Positions 56,061-63,246 of a stretch of DNA of 64,000 bases are shown here, piece after piece. The notes beneath the pieces were generated by a model. It had not been told where the DNA came from. It was given only the letters and a program-made list of their open reading frames with translations, and ran no database searches. Each line of letters begins with the position of its first letter. Position 1 is the first letter of the stretch. Made by a program: the position numbers and the translations under genes. Source of the stretch: Maribacter forsetii DSM 18668 (GTDB taxonomy: Bacteria > Bacteroidota > Bacteroidia > Flavobacteriales > Flavobacteriaceae); contig NZ_JQLH01000001.1 in NCBI RefSeq assembly GCF_000744105.1, forward strand, positions 3,410,001 through 3,474,000, given 5' to 3'.

Positions 56061-57248
56061 TTAATCTATAATCTTAGTTACTTGACCAGCACCTACTGTT
56101 CTACCACCTTCACGGATAGCGAAACGAAGACCTACGCTCAATGCGATTGGCTGAATCAATTCAACTGTAATTGTTAAGTTATCACCAGGCATAACCATTT
56201 CAACTCCTGAAGGAAGTGCAATATTACCTGTTACATCCGTTGTTCTTACGTAAAACTGAGGACGATAGTTATTATGGAATGGCGTATGACGACCACCTTC
56301 TTCTTTTTTCAATACGTAAACCTCAGCTTCAAATTTAGCATGTGGCTTAACAGAACCTGGCTTACAGATTACCATTCCACGGCTAATTTGAGATTTTTCA
56401 ACACCCCTTAACAAGATACCTACGTTATCACCAGCCTCACCTCTATCTAATATCTTACGGAACATTTCAACCCCAGTAATAGTAGAGTTCAATTTCTCAG
56501 CACCCATACCAATAATCTCAACAGGATCACCAGTGTTAGCAATACCAGTTTCTATACGACCAGTTGCAACAGTACCACGACCAGTAATAGTAAATACATC
56601 TTCAACAGGCATTAAGAAATCCTTATCAACATCTCTTTTAGGAAGCTCGATCCAATCATCAACAGCAGCCATCAATTCCATTACAGTATCAACCCACTTT
56701 TGCTCACCGTTCAATGCACCTAATGCAGAACCAGCGATTACAGGTCCATTATCACCATCATACTCGTAAAAAGAAAGCAATTCTCTTACTTCCATTTCAA
56801 CAAGCTCGATCAACTCCTCATCATCAACCATATCCACTTTGTTCATGAATACAACGATTCTTGGAATACCAACCTGACGACCTAATAAGATGTGCTCACG
56901 TGTTTGTGGCATAGGACCATCTGTAGCAGCAACAACTAATATAGCACCATCCATTTGAGCAGCACCAGTAACCATGTTCTTTACATAATCCGCGTGACCA
57001 GGACAGTCAACGTGTGCATAGTGACGGTTAGCTGTAGAATACTCTACGTGTGAAGTGTTAATTGTAATACCTCTTTCTTTTTCCTCAGGAGCGTTATCGA
57101 TAGAATCGAAACTTCTCAATTCAGAAAGACCTGCATTTGCCAAAACAGTAGTAATAGCAGCAGTCAATGTAGTTTTACCGTGATCCACGTGTCCAATAGT
57201 ACCTATATTTAAGTGCGGTTTGGAACGATCGAAAGTTTCCTTTGCCAT
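56061..57248 (-). CDS. tuf: Translation elongation factor Tu
   Basis: This 395-aa GTPase delivers aminoacyl-tRNA to the ribosome. It has G1 GHVDHGKTT, the switch I region EEKERGITINTSH, G3 DCPGHADY, G4 NKVD, and complete domains 2 and 3 ending in GRTVGAGQVTKIID. It is preceded by four tRNA genes on the same strand (as in the E. coli thrU-tyrU-glyT-thrT-tufB cluster) and followed by tRNA-Trp. It is the only tuf copy in this window. Confidence 0.98.
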   Translation of the reverse strand: MAKETFDRSKPHLNIGTIGHVDHGKTTLTAAITTVLANAGLSELRSFDSIDNAPEEKERGITINTSHVEYSTANRHYAHVDCPGHADYVKNMVTGAAQMDGAILVVAATDGPMPQTREHILLGRQVGIPRIVVFMNKVDMVDDEELIELVEMEVRELLSFYEYDGDNGPVIAGSALGALNGEQKWVDTVMELMAAVDDWIELPKRDVDKDFLMPVEDVFTITGRGTVATGRIETGIANTGDPVEIIGMGAEKLNSTITGVEMFRKILDRGEAGDNVGILLRGVEKSQISRGMVICKPGSVKPHAKFEAEVYVLKKEEGGRHTPFHNNYRPQFYVRTTDVTGNIALPSGVEMVMPGDNLTITVELIQPIALSVGLRFAIREGGRTVGAGQVTKIID

Positions 57249-57303
57249 GTTTAATGTATTTTATTCTTAGTTTATATTAGTGTACAAATTTATACCTTAA
57301 TTG

Positions 57304-57375
57304 AGCCAATGACGAGAATTGAACTCGTGACCTCTTCCTTACCAAGGAAACGCTCTACCCCTGAGCTACACCGGC
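57304..57375 (-). tRNA. tRNA-Thr (anticodon GGT)
   Basis: Minus-strand cloverleaf: acceptor GCCGGTG with CATTGGC, D arm AGCTCAGGGGTAGAGC, anticodon loop TTGGTAA, T arm GAGTTCAATTCTC. CCA is not encoded. It lies 55 bases before the tuf start codon. Confidence 0.94.
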
Positions 57376-57404
57376 GTAAAGTGTTGAACCCACCCAAAAG
57401 ATAG

Positions 57405-57429
57405 ATTCCTGCCTTCGCAGGGATGACAT
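57405..57429. repeat. Dispersed palindromic repeat element between two tRNA genes
   Basis: ATTCCTGCCTTCGCAGGGAT with TGACAT after it contains a CCTGC/GCAGG stem. Read on the minus strand it gives the well-known VIPAKAGI peptide signature of a short dispersed repeat found in many bacterial genomes, including Flavobacteria. It lies in the spacer between tRNA-Gly and tRNA-Thr. Confidence 0.65.
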
Positions 57430-57446
57430 TACTGTCAAATTTATAG

Positions 57447-57519
57447 AGCGGGAGACCGGGTTCGAACCGGCGACATTCAGCTTGGAAGGCTGACGCTCTA
57501 CCAACTGAGCTACTCCCGC
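57447..57519 (-). tRNA. tRNA-Gly (anticodon TCC)
   Basis: Minus-strand cloverleaf: acceptor GCGGGAG with CTCCCGC, D arm AGCTCAGTTGGTAGAGC, anticodon arm TCAGCCTTCCAAGCTGA with TCC, T arm CCGGTTCGAACCCGG. CCA is not encoded. Confidence 0.95.
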
Positions 57520-57566
57520 TTATAATATTACAATATTTCAATAAAATTCCTTAGAAAATAGTTTAG

Positions 57567-57648
<82 letters not shown>

Positions 57649-57675
57649 TCAAACTAATATTTTAAAGAACTTAAG

Positions 57676-57749
57676 AGCCGATGGAGGGACTCGAACCCAC
57701 GACCTGCTGATTACAAATCAGCTGCTCTAGCCAGCTGAGCTACATCGGC
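57676..57749 (-). tRNA. tRNA-Thr (anticodon TGT)
   Basis: Minus-strand cloverleaf: acceptor GCCGATG with CATCGGC, anticodon arm GCTGATTTGTAATCAGC with TGT, T arm GTGGGTTCGAGTCCC-like. It is the first gene of the tRNA-tuf operon. Confidence 0.95.
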
Positions 57750-57773
57750 TTATTTCACGACTTTTTCTGTCAT

Positions 57774-57797
57774 AAAAAAGCCCGCTATTTCTAACGG
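57774..57797 (-). terminator. Terminator-like hairpin between the tRNA-operon promoter and its first tRNA
   Basis: On the minus strand: stem CCGTTA/TAGCGG closed by a GAAA tetraloop, then GC and T6 (A-run 57774-57779). It lies 55 bases after the hpf stop and is probably its terminator, but it also begins within about 5 bases of the -7 box of the following operon. Confidence 0.7.
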
Positions 57798-57801
57798 ACT
57801 G

Positions 57802-57830
57802 CAAATGTATAGTATTTTTTGTTTATTCAA
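57802..57830 (-). promoter_or_regulatory. Promoter of the tRNA-tuf-secE-nusG-rpl operon
   Basis: On the minus strand the -7 box TACATTTG (57809-57802) matches TAnnTTTG, with TTG at 57830-57828 and an 18-base spacer. Only 24 bases separate the hairpin from tRNA-Thr, too few for another promoter. Confidence 0.6.
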
Positions 57831-57852
57831 AACAAATTTTGAAAAATTTTTA

Positions 57853-58155
57853 TCAAGCATGTAATCTTATTTTTTCTTTTTGCTTTATTAGCCTACGTTC
57901 CAGCGAACTACAAGCAGAGTCTACAGCCTCTTCAAATGATTTACATTGTTTTTTTACCACAAATTTATCTTTAGGAACCGAAATTTTAATCTCTACTATC
58001 TTATTCTCTTTGGCACTCGTGTTCTCCACTTTCATATAAACATCTGAGCTAATCACCTTAGAATAAAAGGTTTCCACTTTGTCAAGTCTATTTTGAAGGA
58101 AATTAATCAACTTATCGTCTGCATTAAAATTTACCGATTGCGTATTTACTTTCAT
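57853..58155 (-). CDS. hpf: Ribosome hibernation promoting factor, short form
   Basis: This 100-aa protein of the HPF/RaiA/YfiA family binds the 30S decoding region and helps inactivate ribosomes in slow growth. It begins MKVNTQSVNFNADDKLINFL, has the family core (KVIEIKI-like strand VEIKISVPKDKFVVKKQCKS and FEEAVDSACSSLERRL) and lacks the long C-terminal dimerisation domain. It follows the recombinase gene by 47 bases on the same strand, probably on the same transcript. Confidence 0.92.
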   Translation of the reverse strand: MKVNTQSVNFNADDKLINFLQNRLDKVETFYSKVISSDVYMKVENTSAKENKIVEIKISVPKDKFVVKKQCKSFEEAVDSACSSLERRLIKQKEKIRLHA

Positions 58156-58202
58156 AGTCAGAAAATTTATGGCTTTAAGAATTTAGCCTGATTTAACAAA
58201 AA

Positions 58203-59096
58203 TTATTTGTTTCCCCTAGGATGAGCTTTTGCATGAACTTTTTTCAACTCTGCAATGCTATTATGTGTGTAAACCTGGGTAGAAGCCAAACTAGAATGAC
58301 CTAACAACTCTTTAACAGCATTTAAATCCGCGCCTTTATTTAAAAGATGCGTAGCAAAGGTATGCCTCAGAATATGCGGACTCGTCTTCACCTTTGAGGA
58401 AACCTCTCTAAAGTACTTTTTTATTAACCTATAAACAAGTGTTTCATACAATTTATTGCCTGACTTCGTTAAGAACATAGTTTCTTCGTCAACAACTTCA
58501 CTCAAGCTTTCACGCCCATTTAAATAATCTATAAATTTCTCTTTGGTCTCTAAAAGCATTGGTATAATTCTCTCCTTATTGCGTTTACCCAAGACCTTAA
58601 TTGTCATTGCTTCAAAATTAACATCTAATACTTTTAGAGCAATAACCTCTGCCCTACGCATACCTGTAACATACAATACATGTATTAACAACTCATCTCT
58701 TTTACCCTCAAAATCTTCTTTATACTCTATTTGCGATAACACCTTCTCCATCTCTAATTCAGAAAAAGGAATCTCAACTTTCTTAGCAGTCTTTAATGCC
58801 TTATGCTTATTCAAAGGGTTAACATCTGTCACTTCTATTTTTTGAAGAAACTTAAAATAAGCTTTCAGCGATGCTATTTTCCTATTGATTGACCTATTAT
58901 TGATTTTACTTTCAGACAGTTTAACTATCCAAAACCGAACAATATTATATTCTATAATATCAATATCATGGATATCATAACTTGATAAGCAAAAATCACT
59001 AAATTCAAGCAAATCATTCTCATACGCCTTAATCGTATGTTTAGAATAATTTTTCTCCAAAGAGAGATAAGAAATAAATTCACTTAAAAACATCAC
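58203..59096 (-). CDS. XerC/XerD-type tyrosine recombinase
   Basis: This 297-aa site-specific recombinase has an N-terminal SAM-like DNA-binding domain (FLSEFISYLSLEKNYSKHTI) and a C-terminal catalytic domain. The catalytic residues of the R-K-H-R-H-Y set are visible: Arg in VTGMRRAEV, Lys in LGKRNKERII, HxxR in HILRHTFATHL, His in LLGHSSLAS, and Tyr in TQVYTH. Length and lack of phage-like extras make it a chromosome-dimer resolvase (XerC/XerD) rather than a mobile-element integrase. Its conserved place between rpsU and hpf in Flavobacteria supports this. There are no flanking direct repeats that I can see. Confidence 0.9.
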   Translation of the reverse strand: MMFLSEFISYLSLEKNYSKHTIKAYENDLLEFSDFCLSSYDIHDIDIIEYNIVRFWIVKLSESKINNRSINRKIASLKAYFKFLQKIEVTDVNPLNKHKALKTAKKVEIPFSELEMEKVLSQIEYKEDFEGKRDELLIHVLYVTGMRRAEVIALKVLDVNFEAMTIKVLGKRNKERIIPMLLETKEKFIDYLNGRESLSEVVDEETMFLTKSGNKLYETLVYRLIKKYFREVSSKVKTSPHILRHTFATHLLNKGADLNAVKELLGHSSLASTQVYTHNSIAELKKVHAKAHPRGNK

Positions 59097-59135
59097 CTAA
59101 AGGTATTAAAGTTTTGAATTTGGTGAAATTTGAGC

Positions 59136-59163
59136 AAAAAAAATCCCGCAATTTGCGGGATTT
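59136..59163 (-). terminator. Terminator of rpsU
   Basis: AAATCCCGCA (59141-59150) pairs with TGCGGGATTT (59154-59163) around a 3-base loop. On the minus strand a T8 run follows (A-run 59136-59143). It is 20 bases after the rpsU stop. Confidence 0.85.
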
Positions 59164-59183
59164 TATATCTTATACGACAAAGT

Positions 59184-59378
59184 CTAAACTTCTTCCTGAT
59201 CTCTTAGACCTTGAATATATTCTGCTTTTTGTATCTGTGCTCTACGAACTACCGACGGCTTATTGAACTGTTGACGCTTACGTAACTGTCTCATTGTACC
59301 TGTCTTATCGAACTTACGCTTGAAACGCTTTAAAGCTCTATCGATGTTTTCTCCTTCTTTTACTGGTATTATTAACAT
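59184..59378 (-). CDS. rpsU: 30S ribosomal protein S21
   Basis: This 64-aa highly basic protein (MLIIPVKEGENIDRALKRFK; RKFDKTGTMRQLRKRQQFNK) belongs to the 30S platform next to the 16S 3' end. In Bacteroidota it helps hide the anti-Shine-Dalgarno sequence of 16S rRNA. Its own mRNA has an unusually strong Shine-Dalgarno (59387-59392), consistent with translational autoregulation. It is monocistronic: own promoter upstream, strong terminator downstream. Confidence 0.96.
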   Translation of the reverse strand: MLIIPVKEGENIDRALKRFKRKFDKTGTMRQLRKRQQFNKPSVVRRAQIQKAEYIQGLRDQEEV

Positions 59379-59386
59379 GGGCTAAA

Positions 59387-59392
59387 CCTCCT
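59387..59392 (-). promoter_or_regulatory. Strong Shine-Dalgarno (AGGAGG) of rpsU
   Basis: The minus strand reads AGAGAGGAGG then 8 bases and ATG at 59378. Perfect AGGAGG sites are rare before genes in this phylum, so this is a deliberate exception. Confidence 0.85.
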
Positions 59393-59412
59393 CTCTTTTG
59401 TGATTAAGGCTG

Positions 59413-59442
59413 CAAATATAGTAACTATATTTAAATCAACAA
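59413..59442 (-). promoter_or_regulatory. Promoter of rpsU
   Basis: On the minus strand the -7 box TATATTTG (59420-59413) matches TAnnTTTG, with TTG at 59442-59440 and a 19-base spacer. It gives a leader of about 28 bases that includes the Shine-Dalgarno. Confidence 0.7.
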
Positions 59443-59478
59443 CCTTTAAGCTAATATTTAAAAATTTAATTTGACCAA

Positions 59479-60648
59479 CTATACCGTAGCTGGTTTGTAT
59501 TCTTTCTTATCAATAATGATCTTAGAAATAATTTCTCGCAATATTTCTGATGTACCACCGCCTATTGGACCTAACCTACTATCTCTAAAGTTACGTGCCA
59601 TTGGGTAATCTTCAATATATCCGTAACCTCCTAAAAACTGCAAACATTCATAAGCTACTTCATCAGCAACTTTTGTCGATTTTAACTTAGATATGGTCGC
59701 CTCTTTAACAACATACTGTCCTTTATCTAAACGATACGCTACGGAATAATTATATTCTTTACACATATCTATATCCGCATGTAAATCAACTACACGATGC
59801 CTAAGTGCCTGAAATTTATTTATAGACCTACCAAAAGCTTCCCTTTCTGACATATAGTTCAAAGCATAGTCTAAAACATGTTCTGACCTTGCATGAGCAT
59901 TAACCCCCATTATCAATCTTTCTAAAGAGAAATGCTCCATTATATATGAAAAGCCCATGTTTTCTTCACCCATTAGGTTTTCTAAAGGAATCTTAACATT
60001 GTCGAATGCCAATTCTGCAGTATCAGAAGCCCGCCAACCTAATTTATTCAATTTGTTAGCCGTTACCCCTACACTATTTCTATCCACAGCAAAAATGCTA
60101 ATTCCCTTATTACCCAACTCAGGACTTGTTTTTGCCGCCACGATCATGTAATCGGCATATACCCCATTTGTGATAAAAGTTTTGGAACCATTTAAAACAT
60201 AATGATCACCTTGCTTTACTGCCGTGGTTCTCATTGCCGCAACATCGCTGCCACCAAAAGGCTCCGAAATACAAAGACAACCTATTTTATCACCATTTAC
60301 ACTTGGTCGTAAATACTTTTCCTTTAAAAAAGAATCTGCTTCTTTATTCAAATGGGTCATTGCCAAATACGCATGTGCCCAAATAGCCGCCGCAAACCCT
60401 CCAGAATTTATCTTTTGCAACTCTTCTAACAAAATAATAGTATAGAAAAGATCAAGACCCAAACCACCATCTTCTTCAGGCGTTGCCAGACCAAAATAGC
60501 CCATATCTCCAAATTTCTTCCAAATGAACCTTTCTATAGTTCCAGTTTCTTCCCATTTATCTATATGAGGGACTACTTCTTTCTGTAAAAAATCTTTTAG
60601 GCTGTTCCTAAATAACTGATGTTCTTCTGTGAAGTACATACTTTGCAT
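59479..60648 (-). CDS. Acyl-CoA dehydrogenase family protein
   Basis: This 389-aa FAD enzyme introduces a trans-2,3 double bond into an acyl-CoA (fatty- or amino-acid-derived). The FAD/substrate motifs CISEPFGGSDVAAMRT and KTFITNG are present, as is the C-terminal domain with FLGGYGYIEDYP and RDSRLGPIGGGTSEI. The usual catalytic Glu of the medium-chain type is Gly here (IGGGT), while Glu243 in FSLERLIMG sits at the alternative position used by isovaleryl-/long-chain-type enzymes, so the enzyme is probably active and of that subgroup. ATG 60648 is preferred; a longer frame to 60714 would overlap the next gene. It starts 11 bases after that gene. Confidence 0.92.
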   Translation of the reverse strand: MQSMYFTEEHQLFRNSLKDFLQKEVVPHIDKWEETGTIERFIWKKFGDMGYFGLATPEEDGGLGLDLFYTIILLEELQKINSGGFAAAIWAHAYLAMTHLNKEADSFLKEKYLRPSVNGDKIGCLCISEPFGGSDVAAMRTTAVKQGDHYVLNGSKTFITNGVYADYMIVAAKTSPELGNKGISIFAVDRNSVGVTANKLNKLGWRASDTAELAFDNVKIPLENLMGEENMGFSYIMEHFSLERLIMGVNAHARSEHVLDYALNYMSEREAFGRSINKFQALRHRVVDLHADIDMCKEYNYSVAYRLDKGQYVVKEATISKLKSTKVADEVAYECLQFLGGYGYIEDYPMARNFRDSRLGPIGGGTSEILREIISKIIIDKKEYKPATV

Positions 60649-60658
60649 AGCGTTTTTT

Positions 60659-61537
60659 TTATAATGACAAATATAAAGCAATTCTATTAATACGCTCTGA
60701 CGGAAATTCTTCAATTTTTTCTAATTCGTTCAAAGAATTGATACTTCCGTTGAGATTACGATAATTTACAATGCTCTTAGCGACGTGTTTTTGCAGATAT
60801 ATTAATTTAGACAATTCTTCAACAGTCGCAGTATTTACACTTATTTTTAAAATATTGGGCTTCGTTACTACCTTAAACTTTTTTAAAGCTCTTTCAACTA
60901 CATCTGCCTCTAGACCATATACATCTTGCAACTGTTCCTCAACTAAAAATCCGCCGAGACGATCTCTAAACTTAATTATTCTAGCAGACAATTTTTCCCC
61001 TATTCCACTTACTTGTTTCAAGTCTTCTGCCGTTGCAGTATTCAAATCTTTCCACACTACTTTCTTTACTTTATTATTTTGAGTAAATGTGTTTGATTTG
61101 AATGTAGATTTCGTTTTTCTATTTTGAGTCCATTCAGGAAATTTAAAAAATGGAGAAATGGTATTTAGTAATGAATCTGAAACTTTTGTTACATTTTGAA
61201 ATTCTTTAGCTGAGTTCACAAAACTTTCCTTACTTCTAAATTCATGTAACCTATCTATTTCAGCAACAGACATACCTAATGCATATCCTTTAAAATCAGT
61301 AATAAAATTTGGATTAAAAGGAAATATGCGAACAGTATCTTTTTCTAACGCCACAATTTTCAAAGAATCAATTTCAGATTGAAGCACACTATCAATTTGT
61401 AGGGGCGTAGATCGATCTATTGTTTTTGCCTTGTACAGATAATAACCACATTGTATACTAATCAGAAAAAATAGCAAAAAGAAAATCCCACTTCGTTCCT
61501 GTTTATTGAACTTAAAGTGGGATTTGATATTTTTCAA
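60659..61537 (-). CDS. Membrane-anchored helix-hairpin-helix (ComEA-like) protein
   Basis: This 292-aa protein has a single N-terminal membrane span (SGIFFLLFFLISIQCGYYLY) after a short basic stretch, then two helix-hairpin-helix DNA-binding units: DLNTATAEDLKQVSGIGEKL (about 165-225) and VNTATVEELSKLIYLQKHVA (about 235-290). The arrangement resembles ComEA, the DNA receptor of natural transformation, but duplicated; other competence genes are not in the window. It lies between the symporter gene and the acyl-CoA dehydrogenase gene with small gaps on both sides. Confidence 0.85.
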   Translation of the reverse strand: MKNIKSHFKFNKQERSGIFFLLFFLISIQCGYYLYKAKTIDRSTPLQIDSVLQSEIDSLKIVALEKDTVRIFPFNPNFITDFKGYALGMSVAEIDRLHEFRSKESFVNSAKEFQNVTKVSDSLLNTISPFFKFPEWTQNRKTKSTFKSNTFTQNNKVKKVVWKDLNTATAEDLKQVSGIGEKLSARIIKFRDRLGGFLVEEQLQDVYGLEADVVERALKKFKVVTKPNILKISVNTATVEELSKLIYLQKHVAKSIVNYRNLNGSINSLNELEKIEEFPSERINRIALYLSL

Positions 61538-61549
61538 AATCGATACTTA

Positions 61550-63160
61550 TTAATACACTTTCTTTATCGCTGTTAAATATCTATCAAAGCTCTTCTTCAC
61601 CTTAGGGAACAAAATTAATAGACCAATCATATTCGGGAATACCAGAGCAAGTATCATTGCATCTGAAAATTTAATAACTGCATCTAAGGTAGCTGCTGCA
61701 CCAATAACAACAAACATTAAGAAAAGTACTTTATACGCTATATCTGCAGTTTTACCTCTTCCAAACAAGTATTTCCAAGATTGCAGTCCATAATAAGACC
61801 AAGAAATCATTGTTGAAAATGCAAATAAAATAATTGCAATTGTAAGTACATATCTAAAACCAGGAATTACTGAATCATAAGCCATTGATGTTAAATCAAC
61901 ACCACCAACATATGCACCAGATTCGTTTAGCATAACCGTACTACCTATACCGTTACCATAATCAAAAGCACCAGCATCCATATTAAAGAAAATAATAACC
62001 AAAGCGGTCATTGTACAAATTACAACCGTATCAATAAATAGCTCTAATAACGCAACGATACCTTCACTTGCTGGATACCTTGTTTTTACAGCAGAGTGTG
62101 CTATGGCAGCAGAGCCAGCACCTGCCTCATTAGAGAAAGCCGCTCTTTGAAAACCAACTATAATCACACCAATTACCCCACCTATAGCTGCATCAGGAGA
62201 AAAAGCTCCCGAAAAGATCATACCGAAAGCATCACCTATATACTTGATATTAGCAAAAATGATAATTAAAGAAGCCAACACATAAATACCTGCCATGAAG
62301 GGTACGATTTTTTCCGTAACACTGGCAATTTTTTTAATACCACCAATTATTACAATACCCACTAAAATTGCAAGAATCACACCTATGATAACCCCGGTTG
62401 CACCACCTTCCAAATTAAACATGGAAGTTAGTTGTACCGCAGCTTGGTTAGATTGGAAAGCGTTACCACCACCAAAGGAAGCTCCTACACATAGTATTGC
62501 GAAGAGACCTGCCAATATTTTACCTAATATTTTGAAATTACTCTCACTTAACCCTCTAGATAAATAATACATAGGGCCTCCATATACAGTACCATCAGGA
62601 CCTACATCTCTATATTTTACACCTAATGTACACTCAACAAATTTTGTTGACATACCAATTATACCACATACAATCATCCAAAAAGTAGCACCTGGACCAC
62701 CTAATGCAATCGCAACAGCTACACCGGCAATATTACCCAATCCAACAGTACCAGAAACTGCAGTTGCCAAAGCCTGAAAGTGACTTACCTCACCTTCTTC
62801 ACTTTCATCCCTAATAGTATCTGGAATATCTCCATCGTCCGTCATATGTAATTGAACTTTTTCAAGTCCGTACTTTTCAATTTCCTCATATTTACCTCGT
62901 ACTACATTAATAGCTAAAGGAAATTTAGTAATACCAGGAAATTTGAAATAAATCGTAAAAAAAGTAGCTCCTGCAATCAATAGAATTAAAACGATTGGAA
63001 TATTGTAGCCCGCTATTGGAACAGAAGTTAAAACTGTTGCTTCCCACCATGTTGCAAAAGGCATAAAGGCATCATTTACTTTTTCATCTAAACCTTTTTC
63101 TTGAGCAATTGTGAAAAATGGAAATAAGAATGTTAATAGCATTAGAAGTTTATACTTCAT
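61550..63160 (-). CDS. Alanine/glycine:cation symporter (AGCS) family protein
   Basis: This 536-aa inner-membrane transporter has about 10-11 membrane segments and imports alanine or glycine with Na+ or H+. The family signature is clear (GFQRAAFSNEAGAGSAAIAH), together with GLGNIAGVAVAIALGGPGATFW and YGGPMYYL. An N-terminal signal-like leader (MKYKLLMLLTFLFPFFTIAQ) precedes the conserved part, a variant common in Bacteroidota. The preceding gene on the strand is the TrkA protein, 86 bases away. Confidence 0.93.
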   Translation of the reverse strand: MKYKLLMLLTFLFPFFTIAQEKGLDEKVNDAFMPFATWWEATVLTSVPIAGYNIPIVLILLIAGATFFTIYFKFPGITKFPLAINVVRGKYEEIEKYGLEKVQLHMTDDGDIPDTIRDESEEGEVSHFQALATAVSGTVGLGNIAGVAVAIALGGPGATFWMIVCGIIGMSTKFVECTLGVKYRDVGPDGTVYGGPMYYLSRGLSESNFKILGKILAGLFAILCVGASFGGGNAFQSNQAAVQLTSMFNLEGGATGVIIGVILAILVGIVIIGGIKKIASVTEKIVPFMAGIYVLASLIIIFANIKYIGDAFGMIFSGAFSPDAAIGGVIGVIIVGFQRAAFSNEAGAGSAAIAHSAVKTRYPASEGIVALLELFIDTVVICTMTALVIIFFNMDAGAFDYGNGIGSTVMLNESGAYVGGVDLTSMAYDSVIPGFRYVLTIAIILFAFSTMISWSYYGLQSWKYLFGRGKTADIAYKVLFLMFVVIGAAATLDAVIKFSDAMILALVFPNMIGLLILFPKVKKSFDRYLTAIKKVY

Positions 63161-63246
63161 AAGTTTAGAATTTATTTTTGAGTTAGTTTGTCTAGCAATA
63201 TCCTAAAAATAATGGATGCAATCAAATATATATGGCAGAAAGATGA

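Noticed and set aside
57290..57541. An 83-codon minus-strand frame across tRNA-Thr and tRNA-Gly
   Set aside because: It is composed of two tRNA genes and the dispersed repeat; it is not a protein gene.
58203..59096. Tyrosine recombinase as the integrase of a genomic island next to the tRNA cluster
   Set aside because: The protein is a XerC/XerD-sized core recombinase in a conserved rpsU-xer-hpf neighbourhood, with no direct repeats, truncated tRNA copy or phage genes nearby.
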